DNA of 64,000 nucleotides from Malurus cyaneus samueli (Eukaryota; Chordata; Aves; Passeriformes; Maluridae): the NCBI GenBank assembly GCA_009741485.1, contig CM019214.1:2562566-2626565 (forward strand). The letters run 5' to 3'. Positions 9,346 to 24,436 of the stretch are shown here, one piece after another (positions within the stretch are counted from its first letter, which is position 1; the number at the start of each line of letters is the position of its first letter). Position numbers and translations under genes: made by a program. Under the pieces are notes generated by a model. The model worked only from the letters and a program-made list of their open reading frames with translations, did not search any database and was not told the DNA's origin.

Positions 9346-12300
9346 TCTGGGTGTTTCTGTGTATCAGGACTGGGTTCAGCTGGCAATGTGCGCTGACAAT
9401 GCCAAGGAAGCAGAAAAGTGACGTTGGCCTGGGTGCTCAATAAAACTGTAGTGGAATCAATATTGGCGAGGGATGAGCTTGTAGAAGGGTCCCTGGATTG
9501 ATCTGGAGATGCTCTAACGTGTGTTTTGCTGCAAATGGGCTCCAAGTGCTTGGTGTTTGTGTTTTCCAGCTGGCAGCAGCTGCGTGCTGGACGGGACTCG
9601 GTGTGTATTTATTGTGACATTTCGAGACCTCGCGTGGAAGCTGCTCCAAGGAAAGTGAGTTCTGCCACTGATGGAGCTGCAGTCAGATTCTGCTGACCCT
9701 GACAGGAGAAACTAGCAAGGCTTTGCAACAGATAACCTGCTGATATTTGTCTGTGTGTCTGTCCTCTCAGTGATGGAGTGCAGCCACGTTTTCCTTGTCA
9801 AAGAACAGTAAAAACCTTAGTCACATATCTACCGGGGTTCCATAACTTGTCAGCAGATCTGAAATTGGCTAACCGTGTTAAGAGGGAAAAATAAGAATTA
9901 TCTTTCCCTGGTTCAGCATTAAAATCTTTAAAATGTCACCCAGGAGGGTGAGACTTTTCACTTTAAGAAATAAACTCCAGAGTAAAGGTTTGTTTCTATG
10001 ACACTGCTGAAAGGGAATTAACAGTGGTAAGTGAGTCTTTCAGAGCAGCCCAAAGTATTAGGAGGCAGGGAATTTAAATAAGGGTAACATTTTAATTCCA
10101 CAGTTACATCTCTTTTGTATAAAATTGGCTAGAAAATAGCTGCTCTAAAGTGAGTCTTGTGTTTCATGTCTATGCACTGTTCCATGCAGGTGCAGGATGT
10201 TCTTTTGAACCCACTCAGGTGAGCCTGCCTTGCAATGCCATATACTAGACTTGAACGACAATTATCAGCTCAGATTTCAGCAGGAGCTGCAACAATAAAG
10301 CAACTTTTAGTGCAGTGCAGCAGAGGTGTACATTAACCCTAAAGTCCCGTGGTGGCAGTAAGATTATTAACATATTGACCCATGTAGTTTCAAGACTTTC
10401 TTCCACCTCATTTTTACCCGTTGAAAAATATTCACCTCCTGTTTGAAAAGTCTTTCCCTATCACTAGAGGACACTATTAAACAGAAAATGCTGCACTGAA
10501 TGCTCTGATGAGAGATTCCCTGTTCTCAGATGCCAGAAATTCAGAGAGAAATTCAGCTTTCAGCAACTGATTTTAACTTGACTTCTCAAGGGCCTTTTTT
10601 CTTTTTTCTTTTTTTTTTTTTTATTTTTTAACCTGTACTGTCACTTCTTCCTTACTCTTCTCCACTGGGGAAAACCCACTGGAATCATGTCAGCCAAATA
10701 TCAGACCTATTTCACTTTTTCTCTCACTGTTTCATGTATTTAAATGATAGTATGTCAGCTTGAGATAACAGCAGTTGTGCCAAAAGACACGGAGTGAACA
10801 GAATGCTGGGCAAAGGGAATTTAGTCCATGAATATGAGGATGGCTCTCTTTTATTTATAAATGTTATTAATCTCTTGCTTTAATCCCATTTCTTATCCTT
10901 AATTTCAAGACAAAATTAGCAAGAGACTTTCACAGTTTCCTCTTGAAAAAAACTTGTTTTCCTATGAAAAAAACAAATTTAACACATGACAAGACATGTC
11001 TGTCTAAACAGAATGAGAGTTGCTGAGTAAAGCTGAAGAAACCTAGAGCTTTGACATATTTACAGCAGACCTCTCCATCCCACTGATATTACCTTGCAGT
11101 ATGAAACACCTTTATTCTGGAAACTGTTTTGCAGTTTGGTGTAATTGTCTGCTTATAGAATCTGGGAAAACTTCCACACCCTGTAGACTTTTTCTAGGAA
11201 ATGTAATAAAGTTTCCTCATATAGGGAAAAAGAGAGTTGATGACCTAAGGCATGTATTGTTGAAAACAAGGATGTGGTTTTTCCAGTACTGTCCATCTGG
11301 TGTCTTTCATAACGCAGTGTTAATATAACTAAGTTTGTAGAAGACCAGAAGCAAGAACAACTGCTTCAGGGAGTGCAGTAATGAAACCCTTTCACCAGTT
11401 TTGTTCTGAACACAGTAAGATTATAATAGATGGCTGATAGTCAACACTCAGCAGTGTCAAAGAAAGCAAACAGATGAGGAAAATAGAGAAAGATGTTTAT
11501 GCTGAGTTCAAGAGATTGAGACTGAAGAAAATGTAGATCAAAGGACTACAGAGTACTGTACAGACCCATGCTTTGAAAATCCTCTTGCAAACCATTTAAA
11601 AATATATATTTTGTAATAGTCTGGCTTTCAATAAAAGAATGGAATGAATCACCTTGCCTATGTTTTAGTAGTTTAAAAATATATGCTATATACACAACAA
11701 ATTTTTGGAATCAGTGCACAAGCACTGATTTGCCTGGAAAGCAGTATGGTTTAATTGAGTGTGGTGGAATGCCAGGATCCAGTTTGTGATGCCTTCTTCA
11801 GACACAGGACTGGCTATTTTCTATGCCCTTTTCCTCTCCCTATAGAAGGGCCTTACAGAGTAGCAGTCCCCAACATCTGTCTTGTGAGACGTGTTAGCTT
11901 CAAAGCTTACGAAACAGCTCAAACCCACAGCAAATTGAAATACTGTGTGAGCTGACACAGGCAGGCCACAGGAAGAAACGCAAAACCACGGATGAAATGC
12001 AAAGAGTAAAATAAATAAATTTTTGTTTTCCTCCCCAAGCAGCACCTGGTCAGAGGCGCACAGATAAGGATGCACCACAGGGTGCTGTTCATGCTGGATG
12101 ATCCCCAAACCTGCCCTTCTGGATTCTGAATTTACTACTGTGCCTTGGTCTTTCCCACATGGAGCCAGGAATCTCAAGCATGTTTGATAGAGTGTGTCTA
12201 TCAGAGGTCTGTGATATCTAAACACAGATATTCTTCTCATCCAACACACAAGGCCAGACAACAATTAGTATGATATATGTGTTTTTGACACCCTAGCTGC

Positions 12301-13960
12301 AAGTTCTTGAGTGTGTTTAGAATCCTCCTCACTAATCTTCTCTTATTTTCCCATAAATGTTGAAATGGAGGAAAGTACAGCTGAGGTTCCCACATGATGT
12401 TGTGGCTCCATGTTGTGACCTGCACAGGTGCCAGTGTGGAGGACAGTCTGTGCAAAAATGCTCATCTCTGGTCAGTTCTACACTGCAAAGTGTGGGGAGT
12501 GTCTGCTCAGGTGTTGTTTTTACTCTTAGCACAGTTATGTACTGGGCTGCAAGAGAATCCTGAAAGCCCCCAGCTGGTATTTGCAGGGTCATTTACTGAA
12601 AATTGGTATCCTGACTCTTTAGCCTTCCATCAGATCCCAGCTGGCTAATTTGTTTGAACTTTCTTTTCTGTTTTTCATAATAGTGTCTCAATCTAAGGTT
12701 CAGACAACGAAAGTAAAAAATAACAGAGAAGAAAAAAGTAGAAGATCACAGTTCATAGGACTCTTTATAAGTGAGCCATTGGGTTACAGAAATACCATAA
12801 GTTCATGGTGTATTACATGGGTCCTTATCTCACTTTATGTACAAGGTTATTCAAGCAGTAAACTGCTCTGCCTGGTTCTCTCTGTATATGAGCACTCATA
12901 AGAATGCTCTGGTGTGACCTGTGCATTTTCTGTGCTCCTTCTGCTCAATTTAGTGGGTGAAGTTTGGGCTGTGTCCCACTGAATAATACATGTGTCTTTT
13001 AATAGCATTCATGTGCTGCTTTGTGAAGGCACTGCCAGAAGCCAGTGCTGATGCAAGGCCTGCCCATTTGTGACACCAGAGCAGAGATAAGTATGTGGGA
13101 CTTGACTGTGTGCAGGGCTTTGTCAAACTGTTTCTTGTGTGAACTGCAAATGACACAGCCATCTAAGGAGTCAGCAATAAGAGGATAATGTACTTCTGTG
13201 CCTTCTTTTAGATGAGCAGCTAATATGGTGTATATCAAAAGCTGCCAAAACAGCAACAGAAAAAGGCATTGAGAAAAGCTAAGGGTAGTGTGAGATCATC
13301 AGTTGATCAGTGTTTGGTTTCTACCTATTTTATAGGCACTGGAGTTAATTTTCACAGTTGGCACCAGTTACATCTGTTTTCTTTCCAGCCTCTTCACTTC
13401 TGGATGGATTTTTTTATTGTTTGTTTAAATTTTTTCTTCTTTACTCTTGGATCATAATTTATTTGTTAGAGGAGTGCTTGGAGATGTTCTTATTTTCTTC
13501 TCTGAAATTCCCCCAGGTTGTAATGACATTAGCTGCAGAGATGTTAACCTTTGGTTAACAGCCAAATATTTTCAAAAGGCACACCCTGCTGCACTCTCAA
13601 AGCACTGCCATGTCATTCAATTGTGCAGCAGACCCCATCCCTCGCTTGTGCTTGCATATGAGAAGAGAAAGAGAGGGATCATCCTCTATTACAGATTTAG
13701 CTGTGGAATGAGGAACAGAGAGGAGAAAAACTTAGATGCCAGATTTATGTAATTGGATGCATGCCACTGCAGTCTCTGCAGCACAGGCCACATGCCAGAT
13801 CTTTCTTAGCCTCGTAAGGCAATTGATTAAATCAAGTTAGCTACTGTATGATTCTAAACTTTTCTTCTTGCTGGCTCCTTTTTATCTAATTTTCTTCCTT
13901 CCAGAAGATGCTGCTACAGCTACTCATAGCCTTGCTGATTGTGAAAGTAGAAGAAATAAT

Positions 13961-13961
<1 letters not shown>
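9346..13961. other. No gene recognised
   Basis: This is unique-looking AT-rich DNA. Minor structures are a T-rich run around 10603-10630 and a perfect hairpin at 11709-11730. Open frames here have no family resemblance and overlap frames on the other strand, as expected by chance. Confidence 0.45.
11709..11730. repeat. Perfect inverted repeat, 9-bp stem
   Basis: AATCAGTGC (11709-11717) and GCACTGATT (11722-11730) are exact reverse complements separated by ACAA. It may be chance. No flanking small-RNA gene is recognised. Confidence 0.75.

Positions 13962-14001
<40 letters not shown>
13962..14001. repeat. Poly(T) tract, 40 bp
   Basis: Forty consecutive T residues. It could be the poly(A) tail of a minus-strand retroposed sequence lying to its right, but I see no AATAAA-like signal or recognisable parent there. 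Length is likely to be polymorphic and prone to assembly error. Confidence 0.9.
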
Positions 14002-17000
14002 CTTAGTTGGAGCAGTATGGCAGTAAAGAATACCTGCCTCGGACATATTGCCCTGTTAGAAGTTCTATACAGTTACTGTAGTTTGTGTCCTGCCACTTGT
14101 ATTTCTTGACTGGTGTTCAACAAAGCTCTGTCCTGATCTGAATGGCTGGTGAAACATGTGCAGCACCACAGTGCTATTGAAGGAACTCAAATTCTCCACG
14201 CTTTTTGGTAGTGCAATGTCTGGTGTAACTGGAGAAGTTGACCAGTTCTCCAGAACTTTGATGTGGATTTGCTTAAAACTTTTTCTTACATTGAATTCTC
14301 AAAGCTCCCCAAGATTTTAAATTAAAGAGACATCAGATTTTATGAGAGTATACATTAGACTACTTAGCATTTTCTGTCCTTAAATAATGAGCACTGAAGG
14401 TGACTAGAGATAGAATAATGCTCCATAATTACATCTTCTGCCACTGTCACTGCAGTTAGATTCTTGTTTTCTTCAGGTTTCAGACAGCTCAGTAGCTTTC
14501 TGGGTTGTGGGAAGCTCTTCGAAGTCCTCTCTGATCCATAGAAAGTTTCTTTTCCATTACTTCAGAGCTTGGATCATTGGCTCCTCTACGTTTCCCAACT
14601 GCTTTTTTTTTTTGTGCTGCAGGCACTCAGTTCTTTGCTGAGCACCTTCTCTTCTTGTAGCACCTTTTAGACTCTGGAGCTTTCTCACACTTACAGTTTG
14701 GTGACAAGGTAATAGCACAGGCATGGTAATAAGCGGAAATATGTTAAAATTGATTGTTTCTGGATAAAAATTATCAGAATTTTGCAAGAACACCCACTCT
14801 GAAATGAAATGAGGTCACTCTTGACTGGTGATAGCTCCCATGGCTACATTAAATCTTCTTTATTTTACATAGGAAGTCTTAGCATTCTTCCAGATCCTGA
14901 TCCCAAAATCTGTGGTAGATGCCCCCCCCTAAACTCATGACAAGATTTTTTTAACCTTACTCTTTCTGTGTAGGACTATTTGTGGGTAATTTTTATGATT
15001 CTTTGATTTTCATTTCCACTGCATTTGAAACTTCTCCTGATGCTTTCCTTAAGCTACAGGAAGTTGTCCATCATTTTTCCATTCTCCTCTCCTCTTACAG
15101 TTATCCCCGCTGTGTAGGTCAATGCTTGCTATGAAATGTTAAATAAGAGTGACATTTTTAGTAGTTGCATGTGGCCCACCTACTGCTGTTATGAGTCCCT
15201 AAATCTGTTGCAGAAAAGTCTTGGTATTGATTGGAACTATACTAAGGAGAAATTTATTGCTGATGGGACCATTTACAATGGGGCTTTTTTAAAATGTGTT
15301 TTTTACAGAGAAGAAAATGCTAAAACTAAAATTCTTTACAGAAAGGGTATGCATTTCAAACATGGAATTAAATATAATTTGTTCTTTAATCTTGATATTC
15401 TGAACACAGAAATTTTCAAATGTGTTTTCTGGGGCAGTGGATTCAATTTTTTATCTTGATCTTTGGAAGAAAAATTTGCATTGCCAAATATGGTTTATCT
15501 GAGTTCTACCAAATTAAAATGTCTGTGCCAACTTGCCAATATAAGAGCAAGTTTTAATCTGTATAACAGTATTCTTTAAAAAAATGTCCAAATAAAATCT
15601 TACTATAAAAACAGACCATGGTATGGGCTTCTGTATTTATTTAAACTCCCAAAAGTTACCTACATCTTCTTTCACATTTCTTAAGGGAACTTTCATTTCA
15701 AAGATAATCTCAAAGTTGAATTAGCTTAAGAAAAAGTGTGGTTAATATTTCAGCATTACGTGACTGTTGATCTCTTACTGAAAATAGAATAATGGCTTAG
15801 ACATTGTTTCAAATAGAACAGAACATATTGTTTTACATTGCTGCATTCTCTCATTGATTTATTTAAAATTAGCAATGATCATTCTGAAAGACATAAACCT
15901 TTTGGGGGCATTTATATTTTTTTGTTTTGTTTACAAAGTACATTTTCCAGCCTTCCTTTAGTCCATCTCTAGTTGTTTGGATTTGGGTATTTTTTTCAAA
16001 GTAGCTTATGATGCTAAATCAGAAAACAAACTGAATAGTTTTTATATGTAATTTAATTTATTTTGCCTTTTATTTTTCACTTACTTGCATAAGTGTTCAG
16101 TTTCAAAAAATGGTTCAATGCTAATGCCAAATACAGGAACCTCAAATTATGTTCCTAAATTCAGGTTCAGAAAAAAAGATAGTCTCATTGTCAGAGGTGA
16201 TGAGCACCAGTTGTAGCCACAGATTTTTTCATCCATGTAGTTTAAGATACTTCATAAAGGAGTACCTGCAGTGGTAGGTGTGGATTGGCTTTATGGAGCA
16301 GTCTGGATCTTTGCCTTCACTTCTCAGGCAGAACCCATCAACATTCTGCAGCTAAAACTCCACTATGTAAAGCTCAGGAATTGGCTGAAGCCAGGGTTGC
16401 AATGGACTTCTTAACCTTTTACATTCAGAAGTCCTATTTGAGGATTTTTATAAACAGTTTTAGGGTTGAGTGATTTATCTTGCATCTGCACCACACCCTG
16501 TCAATTCATTTTGTTAAGATGGACACTGCTGTCAGAAATCTTGTGACTCAGATTTAGGGTTTGGTCACACCTAGAGCTTATGTTTGGCTGCTAAGTAATA
16601 GATTGAACCTGTCTTTCATTTGAGATGGAGGTTTTGATCAGTTCCTTTCATTCTGTTCCTTTCTGCATGTACACACACACATATATATACTTAAGCTAAA
16701 CCCAGTAATTATCTCTCTTGGCTGATTATTTTGGGGGCGATGATGTGAGAGTCATAAGCATTCATTTCTGTAGTGTTATCCCACTCCACCCCCTCACCAT
16801 GTGTCGAATTGCCATGGTATTTTTGTTCGTCTCTTGTCTAGTCCTCTCCAGCCTTCTCTTTTCTCAACATGGATTTACAAGCTTATAAGAACTGAATTTT
16901 TGTTATTTTCTCCTTTCTCCTTTTTATTTTTTTTTTCCTTCTCTCTTCTAACTGAATGTGTGTTAGTGAAATCAGGGAAGAAGAAAATTGGGCTGCTTGC

Positions 17001-20000
17001 TTTGCGTTGGTGTTTACTATGAGTCATAACAACAGCTTGGTGCTCTTGAAAACTTTTGTGGTGGGAGAATAAACAGCATGGATGCAGTAAAAGAAACAGC
17101 AGAATGTACTGTACTTGCAGTTCTCTGACTCAAAGACATAATTGAGGATGATGGGAAATGCATTTCAATAGAGGTTTGCACTTACTCATGCCATGGATAT
17201 ATAAAATTTCTGCTAAGGAAGCAAATCTGATTGCTCAAAGTTTGCCCTGATTGCATTGAAACTGGACTTAACAGGAAGGATTTTGGCAGCAGCTGACTTT
17301 TCATAGAGCTACCTATAATAGGCTTGGTGTGAAAAGTGAGTTTAGAATGATTATTTTGACATTGACAGTACATAAAGTTTAACATGAGATGATGTATTCA
17401 CCACAGGGCTTTCCAGTTATCTGCCTCGAACTACTCACATGTAGAGTTTAAGAACTATTTAATTCTTATGCCTGGAATTATATTTTCCCAAAATTGTAAT
17501 TACATTACAATTTCTTACTGTTATATTAGAGACAAGGATTTGTCCTCCATTGGTACAGGAAGGCGTGTATACATGACTGTATATGCTGTCTTGATTTCTA
17601 GTGGAACAATCAGCTATTAAACACTATGCCCTAGAAAGTGACTGAAACAAATAGTAAAAGATGGTATTTAGCCCTGTAGCTGAAAGTCTGTTTATCATGA
17701 TAATAAACAAGACTCAGGATCACTTTCCTGATGCAAGGTCTACTGGGCAATATTTTTTTTTACTTGCCTGCATTCAAAGAACTTAATACTGTTACAGTCA
17801 GCTTTCAAGATTGGTTCCAGTTCCAGCCTTTAGTGCAGAACACTGGGAAAACATTGAATACTAAGACAGGAGTACCTGTGAATTGAGACAGGAAGAAAAC
17901 ATCAGGATAAAGTAGAAGTGATTTCAATTCAGTTTCCTGTGTAAAAATTTTAAAATTGTTTGTAAAAAATTGCCCACACATAGTAGGAGAAAGTGCTTGC
18001 TAGACAAACAGTTCTAGTGTTCAGCTCTGCTGGATGGTCAGTATTTGCCACTTCTACGAGCCATGCAATTTTACTGGCAGTAAATTTACAAGTGAATAGT
18101 GATGTTGGTTGCTAGTCCATCTCAGCTGTCCTTATCTACCAATGGACAGAGTAGACAATAAAGCAAGAAGATGGGGCCTACACTTGTCATTAAAAAAAAT
18201 GTTTCAAATTGATGGCTGTGCAACCACTCTGTCTTCACACAGAAAATATTAGTCAGGAATACCAAGGAGCTGTAACTTTTTTAGAATAATAATGTTTGTG
18301 CATCATGGAACTGCAAAATTCCACAATTTTCACAGAGCACATGAGAAATGACTGCCTGGCCTATCATGATATTCATGTAACTTATGGATGTAAAAGGCAA
18401 ATAACTGCACCAACTTGTCTGCTGACAGGATATATCAGTACCAGCAGAGTTATTATGGGTACCTGGCATTGCCAATTATAAGGAAAAAGCAGGCTGGAGT
18501 ATTGACCCAGAACAAGCTGTATTAGAATCTCCTCTCATTAGTAAGACTAAAGACAGCTAGAACTATTAATGTCATTGATCATTAAAGCTCAATGGGCTGT
18601 TTGTGTTTCACACCTGGGTGTCCACTTTAGAAAAAAAAGTGTAATAGCCTGAGAGCTGAGATAAGTACAGTATCAAGTTCTGAGAATAATGGCAATTATA
18701 GGAAAGCCAGAGTCACATGTGAGTGTGAACTGCTTACAGCAGCTGGGTGGAATCAGCGTGCATGCAAGGTTAATGGCTGTGCTGAACCTGCTCTCAGATG
18801 TTTCAGTGCTTGCTAAATTTTAAACAGAAGAAAAAAAATACTATAAAAACATGACTTGTGTCAAAATGATTCACCTCTTGTGAACAGAAGATGTCACATA
18901 GTTGCTTGACTTAGGAGAAAGATTGGTCTGGGGATAGGTTTTTGGCAAGCAGTAGGCTGTATTTTACTAAAGACCTCAAGTGTCAGTTTAGATTCACAGG
19001 TATTTAAGAGCAGAAGGGTATCCTTTGCTTCTTCTATGATCCAGGGTGCAAAACCTCATGGAAATCCAGCATCACGGCTGTATTTTCTTACTTCATGACA
19101 TGCTGTATAGAAAATATCTTGTCTTAATTTACATAAAGTAGATGGTGGCAGGCATTTCTAGTAACCTCTCCTCAGAAGTTATATGCCCTTATAATTGCAG
19201 TGCTATGCTTTGTTTCTAGTCCAGATTTCTCTACTATTAATTATGCTGAGATTTCTATGAGAAGCATCTTCCTAATGCTCTTGTGCTGGTGTCTCTACAC
19301 TCTGATCAAGGGAGCTAATTAAACATTCTCTTGGATGGATTAAGTCACTTAGTCATAATCACATATTTTATGAACATGTATAGTTCTTGCAGTTTTCCTA
19401 AGGCACTTCCAATTCTTCACTTGCAATGTGGACACCTACATTTGTCACTGCCTTTCATTTGGTACTTCAGTTCAGTCAGTAATTTAACCATGAGTCTCAA
19501 CATCCTAAATTTGAGATTAGAGTCCTCCATCCATTATGTGATTTGGCATATGTTCTTTTTCATTAGATTTATGTTTGGCTGTATTAAAATTGATGTTATG
19601 TAAATGAAACTATTTCACCAAAGTCATTCAATCTGATCTGTTGCCACAATTATTTTACACTCTGTTGCCCTTTTGTCATCTGCAAGTGTTGGACTTGTTT
19701 TTCTGGGTTATTCATGAAGACCTGGGTTTGCATGAGGACTCATGGTCAGTTCAGAACTAACCTGTGCCAGTCTTGGCAGAAAGATTGTCACAACGGAGTG
19801 GACTGACATTTGTAGTTGAGACCCATCCATCAATCAATCCTCAATCTGTTTAGTTTATTCCTTTATTATGTGACAAAACAAAATTGTTTATCACAATATT
19901 TTATCTAGATGATTTATTAACATACTTGCCATTAACTGAAACACATATTAACCAAATGCATAGTCCCATCAACATTTAAAACCTATTTTCCATAAAACAG

Positions 20001-22830
20001 TGATTATCATTATATTGTGACTATTTTGAATCTGTCTCTTTATTGCTTTGCCTTTGATGATGGTGCTCTAATTGATATAGAGTTAACCAGGTAATTTTCT
20101 TTATAATTTTTATATTGCTAGCCCACATTTAGTTTTTTTTCTCCAAATGTCTGAATAATTACTATTTTTAGTAGAAACAATTTTTAGTGTGGTACACAAA
20201 AGACAATAAAAAATGCCAATTCAGCCGTTTCTTCACTTCAGAGGCAGTGAAGAAACATGAAACAGAACAAATCCCTTTTCTGGAAATACTGTGCAGGATG
20301 GTTATGCTGGTGTTAGAAGATAGCTGCACACTAATGAAAATGTAAATCAGGAGAAGGCAAGACAAAATGATGTTCCCCTTCCAGGTGGCTGTTTCTTTAA
20401 TTGCCCGTTTTTTAATGTTTGTAGTGCTGGTTTGGTCACATCCTGCCTCAAATCATCAGCCATGTGGTTTGAAAGACTCCAAAATTGGTGGTCTGGAATC
20501 GGTCTAATAGATTTATGTATTTGTATGCCAAATAAAGTATAAAATAATCACTGAGGATTGGAACAATTACTGTAGGCTGCTAACCATATGTGAGAACAAA
20601 GTACGTGACTTTCAGATGATTAGAATGAATCAGAGGTAGCCCACTCTGTATTGCTGTGACACTTTTATTAAATGAATTCATAGGAGCTGAGTGTTTGGAG
20701 TGCTTTAGATTATTAACTATAGATCTTTTAGATTGAAGGTTGTTTCTATTTACAATATCTTGTTTAATGTATATTGTTTGGTTTGTACCTTCCGATTCTT
20801 AATAATTGCTGCATTTGAATGAGGCCATAAAGGAAAAAAACCCAAGATGCAGGTGCTTGCCAAGTATTTGGATGTCAAATGGAGCTGAAGTCACTGAACC
20901 TGGCATTTCATCATATGCACTGGCTTACAACATAAGAATCTAGATATAGAAATAATTAAAAGTGCTTGTAATGTCACAAATATAAGGGTCAAATTTCCTC
21001 TGGTGCCTAATGGGATTTAGATCACACCCTTGTTGTCCTTAGTCACTGTTAATCCATATAGAAATTAATTGCTAAGAAATTAGGAGATTTGGACTTTTGC
21101 CATTTTTAATTCTGTGAAATTTTTGACTATTATTGTATAATGTATATTTTAAACCCCTGTGTTGTGAAAGCCCCAGGTCTCATAATGCAACGAACATCTG
21201 CCAGAGTTTGGAGGTCAGTGTTTTGAAAATAGGCTGGGTCTAGGAATTAGTAAACATTCACAAATTTATTTGATTTGCAAGTATTAAATGAATTGCAATT
21301 TTTTCTCTTTTATAAAAAGCAAGTGGAACTTATTTTCACCAAACGAAGTAATTGGTATGTAGCAATGAACCTCCTCATGAATAGTAGTCTTAAAAAAGAG
21401 CTGCCTGTCAAAAAAGAGGTCTCAAACCTCTCTTTGTTTCCTGCTAAAAAAAAAAAAGTCATCAGTTTCTAGTTATCCAACCAACATAATCTTAATTTAA
21501 TGTTTAGCTTGGGCCTAATACTCTATGTACATTTATATAGGGAAAACTGCCCCAGCTCGTTCATTGCCCAGGTCTTGACAATTGTGTTCAGATCAGTTAT
21601 TAAAAGAAGCTGATCAGAATTTATTCTGTTTTTGTGTTCTAGGAATTAGGTGTCAGGTACAGAAGATACATATATATAATTTATAAACCAGCTGGAAGTC
21701 AGTGTGGTGTCACCATTGGTTTAAGCTGGAGCAGCCCCAGAAAGCACATTCAGTGTACAGTCCCTGTGCAGAAATGCAACACTGGGGTAATCTGTCTCAC
21801 CTTGTGTGAAGTATTAATCACTCGGCCCACATTTCATATGTTCCTGTGCTTAATATGGAATAGATCCCTGTTGGCTCCATATGTTCCATGTTTTATGTCT
21901 TCATGAAAGACTGAAACACAGTTGCAGCAGACAGGTGTTTGGTTAATCACACTAATATTCATGTGTTCAGTTTGCACCCTTACAGAGGAATAGTGCTAGG
22001 AAATGCATCCCTGAGGTTATGCAAGACAGAGGGAAGAGGAATGAGGCTATGGAGACTTAAGAGTGGGAAGATAGGAAGAGGAGTGGTCTCTTGGGTAACC
22101 TTTATATCAATTATAAGCACTTGCAATGCATGCTGACAAATTTTTAGTTTTGCACTGGTAGATTGTGGGATATGCATGAGAAAATGGCGTTTTAAACACA
22201 GCCTCACACTGAAAACACTCTACAACATTTGGGGGATAAAGGGGGAGGGTTAGGAAGCAATGAAAATGCTACACTCTTCAGCTATCATCTAACAGGTTAT
22301 AGCCAGAATAATATGTCTTAAATATCCTGACTATTTTTCAGGTGCCTAATCCATTAGATGCCAATTATTTAATAAGTAGTAGTATTTTATAGTAAGCATT
22401 TAATAAGGTAATATTAACTTATTTAACATGGACTGATTTATCAGCTTCTTCCATTGTCTTTTAGTGTCTGACACATTTACTCATGTTTGTTCTGAGTCTG
22501 AATTTTTCACCTTCAGACCAAGCTGGATTTTGCTGAAATAAGTACTTCAGAAAGGTCTCTCTGTATTTGTATTGTAGACATTAGACAGCTCTAAGTCTTG
22601 TCAGCATGTTTGACTTACTCACTTCTAGATTAAGAAATGAACTGTGTTTGAACGATATCTCTAGGTGTAATTTTCAAGGTTGATCCAACAGCAAATTTTT
22701 CTGAGCACTTTTTTCCTCTGTCTGGCTTCAAATAGTGATGAATCAAGTGATGCTATGCAGTGTTGCTGTGTGTCAGGTTATTTGCCAAAAGATAGTTTAA
22801 ACTGAGAAGGATTTGCCTAAAATAATCTGC
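14002..22830. other. No gene recognised; about 8.8 kb of AT-rich unique-looking DNA
   Basis: I see no exon, retroelement signature or RNA gene. A small (AC)n/(AT)n tract lies at about 16671-16690. Segments around 18296-18640 and 21800-21960 have evenly mixed, non-repetitive sequence with homeobox-like core motifs and may be conserved non-coding elements, but that is a guess. Confidence 0.4.
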
Positions 22831-22855
22831 TTTTTTTTTTTTTTTTTTTTTTTTT
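22831..22855. repeat. Poly(T) tract, 25 bp
   Basis: A 25-bp T homopolymer, followed by AT-rich sequence with ATT repeats. No retroposed parent was recognised. Confidence 0.9.
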
Positions 22856-24436
22856 GGTGCAAATTATTATTATTTAAAAGTATGTCTACAGGAGGCAATT
22901 AGCAGAGATTGATATACCATTCTTGCCAAGAGGAAATGAGAAACAGCATACATTGTTTGTGGAAGATACTTCTCTGGAAATCATAATTCCATTCTCGTCT
23001 TGTTGAGCAGGAAGACTGCCTGTAATTTTGCTTGAAATGTGCTTGTAAATTTTATCTATTGGTAGCAAAGGCATCCCCAGTGTTAATGGCAAGAGAAAGA
23101 AGCTGGACAGTGAAAGAATGGCTGATAAGCACATAGTAGAAGGCACTTCAGTCTATGCCACAGGAAATAATTAAAAACAAAAAATAAACCTACTGTGTGA
23201 GGAAGATATTAAACTCATTGAGGAAGCAGTGGGTGAAGTGGCTTCATCCAAAGAAAACAGCCTTTTCATTGCCCTCAAGGTCTGCAGGGTCAATCTGTTT
23301 CTCTGCTTGTCAGTGCATACATCTTAAAGTTTGCATGTCTATGGTTGAAATATTTTGAGAGTCCCTGTGTGAAAAGTGTTGGTTGCCTGGGGTAGGTATG
23401 GTGGAAATTTGGGGAGAGACGTTATAAGGATTGCCTATGTTTATATCCATTGAGCCTTTAGATAAACTTCAAAGATAACATGTAGAACATCAGTTTTTGA
23501 ATTCAACAGATACAGATGTACTCTTAACGTCTGGGTTTAGTAGCAGCTTCCCAGGAGGGAATACTCTCTCTGATGTTTGGTTCACTTGGAGGCTTGAGGA
23601 AAGATACTTCTTGTTTCAAACTTCACAGAAGCAGACATGAATTAAGTAGGGCTTTTTTGACCCAAAGCATTCTCCACCCAGCGTGTTTTCTGATGTATAT
23701 TAATCAAAGTAGCTCAGGGATCCCCCTCTTTTAACAGTGATACAAAAATACAGAATTCACCATTTGTTAAAAACTCTGTATATAGAAATCTGTATAGAAA
23801 AATTATTTGTTCAGTGATGGGAAAAATAATCCAATCATACTGACTTTTGATTAAATTATTTCCTACCCTGTAACTAGTAACATATTTTCAAACTACATTT
23901 GTATCTTGTAGTATGAAAAATTATGATTATTATGAGTACAGTCAGAGTCTGCTTATAATAGAGTCAGTCTTGAATTTCTCAGAGAAAAAGTTCTGTTTTA
24001 TTTGCTGATAGAAATATTTCAAGGCTTAATAGATCTCTAAAGTATAAGACCAAAAAAATAAAGGTATATGTCAGCCCTAGTTGGAAATGATAGAAATGAA
24101 ATTGTCAGTATTTCAGGTAGTTGCTGAGCTATATCGTGTACTCTGAGTACAGTATGGCAATGTGGCACTCAGATCTGAAGGCTATTTTGCCTGGAGTGTT
24201 TAATTTTAAATGCAAACCTAAAGGATAAGGAAAGGAGAAAAAACACTGAGAAAAGCAAAGAGCAAAGAAAAGAAGCGAATTTTGCATCAGAAAAAAGTTG
24301 TTTTTCCAGTAGTTACTTAAATAGGTCCGCAGTTAGGCTGCGCCTTTTCTATCTCAATGTGAAAATAGCATGTAAACAAAAAGTTTAAATTAAGTAAGAG
24401 CTAATTATTAAACTGATTAATACAACGGTTTGGATA
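22856..24436. other. No gene recognised
   Basis: AT-rich sequence without coding or repeat signatures that I can support. Confidence 0.45.

Noticed and set aside
11821..12264. 147-codon minus-strand frame
   Set aside because: No family resemblance, no splice or promoter context, and an overlapping plus-strand frame of similar quality. Compatible with chance.
13962..14001. Poly(T) as the tail of a minus-strand processed pseudogene
   Set aside because: No poly(A) signal next to the tract and no recognisable coding remnant to its right. Same reasoning for 22831-22855 and 47620-47645.
15136..15459. 107-codon plus-strand frame as a possible exon
   Set aside because: Composition is that of AT-rich random sequence (F, N, K, Y, I rich) and I recognise no domain.
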